This document shows positions 26,620 to 33,515 of a stretch of 64,000 nucleotides of DNA, one piece after another. The position numbers and the translations under genes are program-made. Origin of the DNA: Sphingomonas sp. (GTDB taxonomy: Bacteria > Pseudomonadota > Alphaproteobacteria > Sphingomonadales > Sphingomonadaceae); assembly GCA_017304655.1 (NCBI GenBank), contig JAFKLY010000009.1:53136-117135 (forward strand). The letters are read 5' to 3'. The notes below the pieces were generated by a model. It had not been told where the DNA came from. It worked only from the letters and a program-made list of their open reading frames with translations, and did not search any database. Numbering within the stretch: the first letter of the stretch is position 1; each line of letters starts with the position of its first letter.

Positions 26620-26725
26620 AGCGACCGACGCTAGCGCATAATCCGCGCCTAGCCAAACGGCGATACGTCGTTCCGGTCCGGAAAATGCGCCACACCATCG
26701 CCGGAAGGCAAATAAGTTGCATAGT

Positions 26726-26746
26726 GAGACTAATTATTTTAGTTTC
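26726..26746. promoter_or_regulatory. Imperfect inverted repeat between HxlR and the CC_3452-type gene
   Basis: GAGACTAA (26726-26733) and TTAGTTTC (26739-26746) are complementary with one mismatch around TTATT. A second small repeat AGTTTC/GAAACT (26741-26757) overlaps it. The AT-rich stretch is about 30 bases before the start at 26775, where an operator would act. Binding by the HxlR protein is only a guess. Confidence 0.4.
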
Positions 26747-26774
26747 TCTTTGAAACTTAAATAGGGTGATCGCA

Positions 26775-27110
26775 ATGGTTCCTCGGCTGACGCGTATGTT
26801 AGCGCTGGTTGCGATCGCGGCCTTACCCGGCCTTTCCTCCGTGCAAGCCCGTGAAACCGGACAGGCTGCGATCCTGCGCGCACCGGCCGCGAAAGAGCGT
26901 CTGATCGCCCATGGCCTGCCGTGGCGATGCTACGGGGTGCGCTGCACCGCGCCGACGGGCGACAGCCGCCCGCTGGTCTTCTGTCAGGCCCTGACGCGCG
27001 TGGCCGGGCCTGTTGTGACGTTCGCCTCTGAGGGAAAGACGCTGACCGAAAACGAGATTGCGCAATGTAATCGCTCGGTGGGACCAGCCCCAGACGTGCC
27101 GGAAAAATGA
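26775..27110 (+). CDS. CC_3452-type small secreted protein
   Basis: 111 aa from ATG 26775 (a GTG three codons upstream is the alternative). A signal peptide (MLALVAIAALPGLSSVQA) is followed by a compact domain with ETGQAAILRAPAAKERLIAHGLPWRCYGVRC and PLVFCQALTRVAGPVVTFASEGKTLTENEIAQCN. Four cysteines, two of them in WRCxGxRC, should form two disulfides. This is the pattern of the CC_3452 family of sphingomonad and Caulobacter periplasmic proteins, of unknown function. It is read from an AT-rich promoter region. Confidence 0.75.
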   Translation: MVPRLTRMLALVAIAALPGLSSVQARETGQAAILRAPAAKERLIAHGLPWRCYGVRCTAPTGDSRPLVFCQALTRVAGPVVTFASEGKTLTENEIAQCNRSVGPAPDVPEK

Positions 27111-27198
27111 ACGCTCCAGGACTCTGTTGCCGTGCAACACGCGCCAACGTGAGTTTTCTGTTGCGCAGCACGGCCCTGCGACACCATCTAGAGCAACG

Positions 27199-29295
27199 AT
27201 GTTGCGCCAATATGAACTGGTCGAGCGGGTCAAAGCCTATGACCCGGATGCTGACGAAGCCCTGATCAATCGCGCCTATGTGTTTTCCGTGGCCAAACAC
27301 GGGAGCCAGAAGCGCGCGAGCGGCGACCCTTATTTCAGCCACCCGATCGAGGTGGCGGGCATCCTGACCGATCTTTTCCTCGACGATCGGACCATCGTGA
27401 CCGCGCTGCTGCACGACACGATCGAGGACACGCTGACCACGACGGCGGAAATCGAGCGCCTGTTCGGCAAGGATGTCGCGCGGCTGGTCGATGGCGTCAC
27501 CAAGCTCTCCAAGATCGAGGCGCAGAGCGAGAACCAGCGCGCGGCCGAGAATCTGCGCAAATTCCTGCTCGCCATGTCGGACGATATCCGCGTGCTGCTG
27601 GTGAAGCTGGCTGACCGGCTGCACAACATGCGCACGCTCCACTTCATCGCCAATCCGGACAAGCGCCGCCGCATTGCCCGCGAAACGATGGATATCTACG
27701 CGCCGCTCGCCGAGCGCATCGGCATGTACGAGTTCATGCGCGAGATGCAGTTGCTCGCATTCCAACAACTGGAACCGGACGCCTATGACAGCGTGACCAA
27801 ACGCCTCGCGCGGCTGAAGGAAGGCGGCGAGGACAAGGTCAAGCGCATCGCCGGCCAGCTCCAGAGCATGCTCAACACCGCCGGGATGCATGTGACCGTC
27901 TCGGGCCGCGAGAAGCACCCCTATTCGATCTGGCGCAAGATGCAGGAGCGGCACATCAGCTTCGAGCAGCTCTCGGACATCATGGCGTTTCGCGTCATCG
28001 CCGAGAGCACCGATGCCTGCTATCGCGCGCTCGGCCTCATCCACCAGCGCTACAAAATGGTGCCGGGCCGCTTCAAGGACTACATCTCCACGCCCAAGCG
28101 CAATGGATACCAGTCGCTGCACACGACGGTGATCCACGAGGAAAATGCGCGCATCGAGATCCAGATCCGTTCCGAGCGGATGCACCGCGACAGCGAGTTC
28201 GGCCTTGCGGCGCATTGGGCCTACAAGCAGGATGGCGCACAGCCCGATGGCCAGGCCGGCTGGCTGCGCGATCTCGTCGAAATCCTCGAGCAGAGCCAGG
28301 ACGCGGACGAACTGCTCGAACATACCCGCATGGCGATGTATCAGGACCGAATCTTCGCCTTCACACCTAAAGGCGAACTGCAACAGCTTCCCAAGGGATC
28401 GACGCCGGTCGACTTCGCTTATGCCGTGCACACCAAGCTCGGCAACCAGACGGTCGGCGCCAAGATCAACGGCAGGGTCATGCCGCTGCGCACGAGCCTG
28501 GAGAATGGCGATCAGGTCGAAATCCTCAAGTCCGACGCGCAGGAACCGCAACCCGGCTGGCTGAGCTTTGCCGTGACCGGCAAGGCGCGCGCCGCCATCC
28601 GCCGGTTCATCCGCCAGCAGCAGCGCGCCGAAACGATTGCGCTCGGCGAGAAGCTCTATGAAGAAATTGTCAGCCGGCTTCCGGTCGAGATTGGCGACAA
28701 GGCCGAAAAGGCCGCCATCAAGCGCCTGAAGCTGGAGGACAAGGCCGCGCTGATGATCGCCATCGCGACCCGCCGCGTCTCCGACGACGAAGTGCTGAAC
28801 GCGCTCGTGCCCGGCAGCGTCGAGGAAAGTCCGGTCGGCAACCGCAAGAAGAAGGCCCAGGCGCAGGCCGTCTCCATCCTTGGCCTCACGCCCGGCATTG
28901 CCTTCACGCTCTCGGAATGCTGCCACCCGGTACCCGGCGACCGCATCGTCGGCCTGCGACGGCCGGGCGCGCCGATCGAGGTGCACACCATCGATTGCCT
29001 GGCGCTGGAGACGGGGCAGGACGCCGACTGGGTCGACCTTTCATGGGACAGCGAGGCCAAGGGCGGCACCGCCCGCCTCTCCGTGATCGTCAAGAATCAG
29101 CCCGGCGCGCTGGCGACGGTTGCCAACATCTTCGGCGCCAACAAAGCCAATATCCTCAATCTCCAACTCATAAATCGCGAGGGGCCGTTTCACACCGACC
29201 TCATCGACCTCGAAGTCGAGGATGCAAGCCACGTGGCGCGGATCATCTCCGCATTGCGGGCGGTGGATGCGGTGATCCAGGCAGAGCGTGTCTGA
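27199..29295 (+). CDS. rsh: Bifunctional (p)ppGpp synthetase/hydrolase, RelA/SpoT homologue
   Basis: 698 aa from ATG 27199. Domain order: HD hydrolase (residues 25-180, with HDTIEDT near 72 and the metal-binding SHP at 47), synthetase (about 230-345, with HPYSIWRKMQER and PKRNGYQSLHTT, and EIQIRSERMHRDSEFGLAAHW), TGS (about 385-445), helical/zinc-finger-like region (AFTLSECCHPVPGDRIVGL) and ACT (about 625-698). Both catalytic motifs are intact, so it should make and break (p)ppGpp, as expected for the only Rsh of many alphaproteobacteria. The frame is open for 47 codons upstream without homologous sequence, so the inner ATG is used. Confidence 0.95.
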   Translation: MLRQYELVERVKAYDPDADEALINRAYVFSVAKHGSQKRASGDPYFSHPIEVAGILTDLFLDDRTIVTALLHDTIEDTLTTTAEIERLFGKDVARLVDGVTKLSKIEAQSENQRAAENLRKFLLAMSDDIRVLLVKLADRLHNMRTLHFIANPDKRRRIARETMDIYAPLAERIGMYEFMREMQLLAFQQLEPDAYDSVTKRLARLKEGGEDKVKRIAGQLQSMLNTAGMHVTVSGREKHPYSIWRKMQERHISFEQLSDIMAFRVIAESTDACYRALGLIHQRYKMVPGRFKDYISTPKRNGYQSLHTTVIHEENARIEIQIRSERMHRDSEFGLAAHWAYKQDGAQPDGQAGWLRDLVEILEQSQDADELLEHTRMAMYQDRIFAFTPKGELQQLPKGSTPVDFAYAVHTKLGNQTVGAKINGRVMPLRTSLENGDQVEILKSDAQEPQPGWLSFAVTGKARAAIRRFIRQQQRAETIALGEKLYEEIVSRLPVEIGDKAEKAAIKRLKLEDKAALMIAIATRRVSDDEVLNALVPGSVEESPVGNRKKKAQAQAVSILGLTPGIAFTLSECCHPVPGDRIVGLRRPGAPIEVHTIDCLALETGQDADWVDLSWDSEAKGGTARLSVIVKNQPGALATVANIFGANKANILNLQLINREGPFHTDLIDLEVEDASHVARIISALRAVDAVIQAERV

Positions 29296-29614
29296 TTTTT
29301 CAATAGCTTGAAGGGAAGGCGTGCGGCTTTTGCAGCTCATGCGCCGCAACCGCCTGAAAGGGCCGCTCGGAACGATATATATCGTTCGTTATTATAAAAT
29401 ATATGTCTTTATACTTATGAAACGATGTAATTAATTCCACATATATTGTTTCATTTCGAAACGGCGCCCGTTGCGCGCGCCAGTACATCGTTAATTGATT
29501 AGAATATTGTGCGAATTCCCGTATCTGACACCGAGACGCGACGCTCGTGGGAATGAGGCGATCGTTTCGGCCAGAGCCGCCCGGCGGCTTGCTACAAAGT
29601 GGGAGTTCTAAGTG
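29296..29614. other. 319-bp AT-rich intergenic region before the PEP-CTERM gene
   Basis: Between rsh and the PEP-CTERM gene. Positions 29370-29520 are far richer in A/T than the surroundings. Contents: the 18-bp palindrome at 29370-29387 and an inverted repeat ATGAAACGAT (29417-29426) with ATTGTTTCAT (29445-29454). No gene is seen. This is probably the control region of the PEP-CTERM gene. Confidence 0.6.
29370..29387. promoter_or_regulatory. 18-bp perfect palindrome in the AT-rich leader
   Basis: AACGATATATATCGTT with one more G-C pair on the outside is fully self-complementary. A TATAAA follows within 10 bases. It is a candidate binding site for a dimeric regulator upstream of the PEP-CTERM gene; which regulator is unknown. 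Confidence 0.45.
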
Positions 29615-30226
29615 ATGAACAAGCTTATCGTGACTGCGCTGCTGACCAGCGCCGCGATTGCCGTCCAGCCCGCCCAGGCGGCCCTGCCCGTGTGCAGCGC
29701 TTCAGACATCAGCCCGACGGCCTCGCCGTTCACGACGTTCGGCTCGTTCGATTGCAGCGGCTTTGTCGAAGGTCAGGCGTTCGCCGGCAGCGCGCAGTCC
29801 AAGGACATCCTGCAGACACTGCTCGACGGCCTTTACGGTGCCGGCGTCAAGGATGCCGACGATTATACCGGGACCAAGCTCAGCGGGCTGAGCGGCGCCA
29901 TGAGCTATGATTTCTCTTCTGCGCCGTTCAACACGACGCTGAACGGTATGACCCTGATCGGCATGCATTTCGGCGGCGGCCAGGGCTCGCCCGGCCAGGT
30001 TGGCGGCCTGCAGGGGCACGACACGTCAGTGCTTTATCTGTTCGACGCCGGCACCAACCTCTCCGACCTTTACTGGAAGTACAACGCCAGCTCCGACATC
30101 GTGCTCTATACGACCGGCTCGTCGCCCGCGGTACCCGAGCCGGCGACCTGGGCCCTGATGATTGCCGGCTTCGGCCTCGCAGGTTCGGTGCTGCGCGGCC
30201 GCAAAACCAAGGTACAGTTCGCCTGA
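29615..30226 (+). CDS. PEP-CTERM (PEPxxWA-type) secreted protein
   Basis: 203 aa from ATG 29615 (a GTG at 29612 is directly in front). A signal peptide (MNKLIVTALLTSAAIAVQPAQA) precedes a domain with two early cysteines (PVCSASD, SFDCSGF) and a Gly/Ser/Asp-rich beta region, then the sorting tail VPEPATWALMIAGFGLAG followed by the basic RGRKTK. The tail should be handled by an exosortase, with the body exported to the surface or polysaccharide layer. The body is similar in style to other small PEP-CTERM proteins; its activity is unknown. A bidirectional terminator follows. Confidence 0.9.
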   Translation: MNKLIVTALLTSAAIAVQPAQAALPVCSASDISPTASPFTTFGSFDCSGFVEGQAFAGSAQSKDILQTLLDGLYGAGVKDADDYTGTKLSGLSGAMSYDFSSAPFNTTLNGMTLIGMHFGGGQGSPGQVGGLQGHDTSVLYLFDAGTNLSDLYWKYNASSDIVLYTTGSSPAVPEPATWALMIAGFGLAGSVLRGRKTKVQFA

Positions 30227-30252
30227 CCCTCCAGGCAAACCGCTGATCCTCT

Positions 30253-30282
30253 AAAAGGGCGCCGTCTTCCGGCGCCCTTTTT
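30253..30282. terminator. Bidirectional terminator
   Basis: A 12-bp perfect stem (AAAAGGGCGCCG with CGGCGCCCTTTT), loop TCTTC, A-run and T-run on the two sides. It separates the PEP-CTERM gene from the convergent DUF2807 gene. Confidence 0.92.
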
Positions 30283-30289
30283 ATCCTTG

Positions 30290-31000
30290 TCAGAACATCT
30301 CGCCGCCGCAGCGCACCGCGCCGCTGCCGGCGTGACGGACAGTGCAGGCCCCCTTGCCCGCGATCGTGACCGTCCCCGGCCCGTTTGCCACCACCTTGGC
30401 GCTGCGCTCCGCAGTTGTTTCAAGGCTGCCCGCGCCTTCCAGCGTCACATCGAGATCGCGCGTGGTGAGCCCCTTCGCGTCGATCGCGCCGCTGCCGGTC
30501 GCGCGGACGAGCAGGCTGCGCGCCTGTCCCGATAGCTGCACCGAGCCGGACCCGGTCTGCAGAACGGACAGGGTGTCCGCGTCGATCCCGCTGACCGAGG
30601 CACTGCCGCTGCCCGACACGAGAACCTCTGCAGCGCGCCTGTCCAGCCCGGTCGCGCGAACCGATCCCGCCCCGGACAGCTGCAGGCGGCGGAGCGCCGG
30701 AACAGTCAGCGCCAGCCGCACGGGCCCGGTCCCCTGATCGCGCCGCGCCTCGAACAGCGCGGGCTTGATCCTGATGGTGAGCGTGCGCGCGTTCACCGAC
30801 AGGTCGAGGCGCTCCAGCAGATCAGTGCCCCCTTCTCCGCGCGCAGACACGCCGCGCCCGGTGGTGACGGTCAGCTCGATCGGCGCTTCCAGCCGCAGGG
30901 TGTCGAAATCCGTGACGATGTAGCTGCGGGTCGCAGCGCCTGCAGGCGTCAGCACCGTCAGCGGCGAGGCGAGAACGCCCAGCATGACCGCGCGGACCAT
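30290..31000 (-). CDS. Secreted DUF2807 (GIN-domain) protein, second of a pair
   Basis: 236 aa from ATG 31000, four bases after AGGAGGG; a start at 31021 would overlap the upstream gene. A signal peptide ends near TPAGAA. The remainder is a repetitive beta-helix: runs such as LQLSGAGSVRATGL, VLVSGSGSASVSGID and VLQTGSGSVQLSGQ recur about every 20 residues, the mark of the DUF2807 'head GIN' fold. It is a putative autotransporter-like adhesin or envelope protein with no known activity. Paralogue of the gene directly upstream, 8 bp away. Confidence 0.85.
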   Translation of the reverse strand: MVRAVMLGVLASPLTVLTPAGAATRSYIVTDFDTLRLEAPIELTVTTGRGVSARGEGGTDLLERLDLSVNARTLTIRIKPALFEARRDQGTGPVRLALTVPALRRLQLSGAGSVRATGLDRRAAEVLVSGSGSASVSGIDADTLSVLQTGSGSVQLSGQARSLLVRATGSGAIDAKGLTTRDLDVTLEGAGSLETTAERSAKVVANGPGTVTIAGKGACTVRHAGSGAVRCGGEMF

Positions 31001-31008
31001 CAGCCCTC

Positions 31009-31755
31009 CTAACCGCGGCATGTTGCGTCTCCCGGTCCGGTCTTCGATATCCGGCAGGCTGTGGTCCCGATGACCTGCGCCTTGCCGGGGCCGACAATCG
31101 AAATCTCCGCGGCCTTGTTGGCCCGCACGGCCACATCGCCCGCGCCAACGACATCGAGCTTCAGCTCATCGGTCGTCAGCCCCGCTGCGCGAATGTCCCC
31201 TGCGCCAGCCGTGCGCAGCCGCGCGGTCTTTGCCTTTCCTGCAATCTTCAGGTCGCCCGCGCCGGTCAACGAAACATCCGCCGAGTCCGCCAGCACCTGC
31301 GCGACGTCGAGATTGCCCGCCCCCAGCATATCGACCCTGACCTGCCGCCCCTCCAGCCGGTCGACGCGCATATCGCCGCTGCCAATGAGCGAGATGCCGA
31401 CGAGCGAAGGCATCGTCACGTGCACCTGGGCGTCACCACCATGACCGCCCAGCCCGCCCGCGCGCCGGCCAATGCGAAGTGCGCCATCTTCCACGGCGAG
31501 ATTGAGCTGGTCGACAGCGTCCTTGTCGCCCTCGACCTTCACCGCATACTGGGCGCCGCGCGAGATCACCACGTCGTCCGGCCCGGTGAGCACCACGGCG
31601 CGGAAATCCTTCAGCTTTGGCAGCAGCATCTCGTGCCGCTCGCGAGGCTCATCGTCGCTATCGATCGCAATCTTGAGCCCGTGTCCGCCGAGCGTCGCCC
31701 CCAGCGCGACGAACGCAACGACGCCCGTAATCGCAAGGCGAGTCTTGTCCTGCAT
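31009..31755 (-). CDS. Membrane-anchored DUF2807 (GIN-domain) protein, first of a pair
   Basis: 248 aa from ATG 31755, which has GGAGGAAGGG upstream; the frame to 31788 is not used. An N-terminal anchor (LAITGVVAFVALGATLGG) is followed by a charged stretch (DSDDEPRERHE) and the DUF2807 beta-helix with repeats such as ISLIGSGDMRVDRLEG, VDMLGAGNLDVAQVL, VSLTGAGDLKIAGKA and LRTAGAGDIRAAGL. The C-terminus has two cysteines (TTACRI, ATCRG), as does the paralogue (GACTV, VRCGG). The two genes form an operon, probably by duplication. Confidence 0.85.
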   Translation of the reverse strand: MQDKTRLAITGVVAFVALGATLGGHGLKIAIDSDDEPRERHEMLLPKLKDFRAVVLTGPDDVVISRGAQYAVKVEGDKDAVDQLNLAVEDGALRIGRRAGGLGGHGGDAQVHVTMPSLVGISLIGSGDMRVDRLEGRQVRVDMLGAGNLDVAQVLADSADVSLTGAGDLKIAGKAKTARLRTAGAGDIRAAGLTTDELKLDVVGAGDVAVRANKAAEISIVGPGKAQVIGTTACRISKTGPGDATCRG

Positions 31756-31835
31756 GTGCCCTTCCTCCGCGCTGTGTTGATAATGCAATACAGCCGCTTC
31801 TCAACCACGCCAAGGCTGTTAAGTCACGGAACGAC

Positions 31836-31870
31836 AAAGGGCGGCGCCGATTGGCCGGCACCGCCCTTTT
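31836..31870. terminator. Bidirectional terminator
   Basis: AAAGGGCGG (31836-31844) pairs with CCGCCCTTT (31861-31869); inner bases extend the stem imperfectly. On the minus strand it ends carD. Confidence 0.85.
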
Positions 31871-31896
31871 GGTCATGCTTCACCGAAGCGGGTCGA

Positions 31897-32427
31897 TTAC
31901 TCGACGCGTTCCTTGGCATATTTCGGCGCCGCCTCGTTGAGGATGCGCAGGATCTTCTTGAGCGCCGAGGCTTCGTCGGTCTCTTCCATCGCGGCCAGCT
32001 CACGCGCGAGGCGGCTGGAGGCAGCCTCGAAGATCTGGCGCTCGGAATAGCTCTGCTCGGGCTGGTCGTCGGCGCGGAACAGGTCGCGCGTCACTTCGGC
32101 GATCGACACCAGGTCGCCCGAGTTGATCTTCGCTTCATATTCCTGAGCGCGGCGCGACCACATGGTGCGCTTCACCTTGGGCTTGCCCTTGAGCGTTTCG
32201 AGCGCTTCGCCGAGCGTCTTGTCCGAGGAAAGCTTGCGCATCCCGACGCTTTCCGCCTTGTTGGTCGGCACGCGCAGCGTCATGCGTTCCTTTTCGAAGC
32301 GCAGCACGTAAAGTTCGAGGTCGATACCAGCGATTTTCTGGCTCTGCAGCTCGATCACCCGGCCGACGCCGTGCTTCGGATAGACAACATAATCGCCGAC
32401 GTCGAAAGACAGCGCTTTAGCAGCCAT
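31897..32427 (-). CDS. carD: CarD-family transcription regulator
   Basis: 176 aa. Residues 1-65 are the CarD/TRCF RNA-polymerase-interacting domain (FDVGDYVVYPKHGVGRVIELQSQ, LYVLRFEKERMTLRVP). The rest is the helical DNA-binding part (TMWSRRAQEYEAKINSGDL, ELAAMEETDEASALKKIL). CarD binds the RNA polymerase beta subunit and stabilises open complexes at promoters. In alphaproteobacteria it is commonly next to fdxA, as here. Confidence 0.95.
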   Translation of the reverse strand: MAAKALSFDVGDYVVYPKHGVGRVIELQSQKIAGIDLELYVLRFEKERMTLRVPTNKAESVGMRKLSSDKTLGEALETLKGKPKVKRTMWSRRAQEYEAKINSGDLVSIAEVTRDLFRADDQPEQSYSERQIFEAASSRLARELAAMEETDEASALKKILRILNEAAPKYAKERVE

Positions 32428-32762
32428 TCTCGCGAACCTTTCTTTCTATTAGGATTGTCTGGCTGAATTGCGGGGCACCAACCGGGAGAGTTCGATCCAG
32501 TGCCAGCCATAGGCCATTGCGCAATCACTCCTGGCGGCGTCAGATGCCGCTTCGGTCTCGACTTAACAGATTCGTAACAAAATTACCAGCCTGCTGATGT
32601 TGCAACCGCTGGTATTTTGCGTTTACCTCGCCTTGCGGGATACCATCGGTGGCGTTTGAAGCCCCAGGCGGGGGATTCACGCTCACAATTCCGCGTGGCG
32701 TTTGATAGTCCGCTGCGTCTGAACCGGAGGTTAATCCGTGAGACCAGACGCGGCGTGCCGGT
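32428..32762. other. 335-bp intergenic region between carD and fdxA
   Basis: Both neighbours are on the minus strand, so this should hold the carD promoter and the 3' end of the fdxA message. I see no open frame with support and no terminator with a T-run. A long spacer in this position could hide a small RNA, but nothing in the sequence shows it. Confidence 0.4.
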
Positions 32763-33101
32763 TCAGCTCCCGGCGCCAGGCTCAGCCGAGAAATATTTGT
32801 CGAACTTGTCGCTCTCGCCCTTGTGCTCGTCGGCATCGGCAGGCGCATCACCCTTGGTGGTGATGTTGGGCCATTCCGCCGAAAATTTGGCGTTCAGTTC
32901 CAGCCACTGCTCCAGGCCGTTCTCGGTATCCGGCAAGATCGCCTCGGCCGGGCATTCCGGTTCGCACACGCCGCAGTCGATGCACTCGTTCGGATTGATG
33001 ACGAGCATGTTCTCGCCCTCGTAAAAGCAATCCACGGGGCAGACTTCGACGCAATCCATATATTTGCAGCGAATGCACGCGTCGGTCACGACATAGGTCA
33101 T
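32763..33101 (-). CDS. fdxA: 7Fe ferredoxin (3Fe-4S/4Fe-4S), FdxA type
   Basis: 112 aa from ATG 33101 ([17 protein letters not shown]). The cluster ligands are complete: [21 protein letters not shown] for the first half and [16 protein letters not shown] for the second, in the spacing of the Azotobacter FdI/FdxA family (one 3Fe-4S and one 4Fe-4S). The C-terminal tail ([14 protein letters not shown]) is the family extension. It is a cytoplasmic low-potential electron carrier. The frame continues to 33167 without homology. Confidence 0.95.
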   Translation of the reverse strand: MTYVVTDACIRCKYMDCVEVCPVDCFYEGENMLVINPNECIDCGVCEPECPAEAILPDTENGLEQWLELNAKFSAEWPNITTKGDAPADADEHKGESDKFDKYFSAEPGAGS

Positions 33102-33185
33102 GGCAGGCCTTCCTAGCTTGTTCTCGCGCCCGCGATATGCGCGCGCTTGGGCAGCGTCAACAGGCAAGGGCGCGGAAAAGCCGCC

Positions 33186-33491
33186 CTAGTCGCCCTCTTG
33201 GGGCTCCGGCAGCCCGCCGGGCGTGATCGCGCTATAGCAAAGTTGCGCCTCGGTCGCCGGGCCGCGCCGCTCGGGGAGCCGCTCGACCCGGATGACACGG
33301 ACCGCCTGGCCTTGCGGCACTGTGATGAGATCGCCGACGCGGACGGGCGCATGAGCCCGCTCGATGCGGCGGCCGTTGAGGCGAATGATGCCGCGCTCGG
33401 CAAGCGCCTGCGCGCTCGACCGGCTGGGCGCGAGACGGATGAACCAGAGATATTTATCGAGGCGCAGGCTCGGGCCATGGGCCGCGAACAC
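33186..33491 (-). CDS. S4-domain RNA-binding protein (Hsp15/HslR-like)
   Basis: 101 aa. The S4 RNA-binding domain covers residues 9-65: LRLDKYLWFIRLAPSRSSAQALAERGIIRLNGRRIERAH, followed by VRVGDLITVPQ. This is the HslR/Hsp15 pattern; that protein recycles stalled 50S subunits carrying nascent chains. The start is 24 bp behind the stop of the helicase gene on the same strand, so they are probably co-transcribed and both act on RNA. Confidence 0.85.
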   Translation of the reverse strand: MFAAHGPSLRLDKYLWFIRLAPSRSSAQALAERGIIRLNGRRIERAHAPVRVGDLITVPQGQAVRVIRVERLPERRGPATEAQLCYSAITPGGLPEPQEGD

Positions 33492-33515
33492 CGCTTCACC
33501 CCGGCCCGCCAGAGC

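Noticed and set aside
26734..28986. 750-codon minus-strand frame opposite rsh
   Set aside because: Shadow; the plus strand contains all RelA/SpoT motifs.
32428..32762. Possible small RNA in the carD-fdxA spacer
   Set aside because: No terminator with a T-run and no recognisable RNA family; left as an unexplained spacer.
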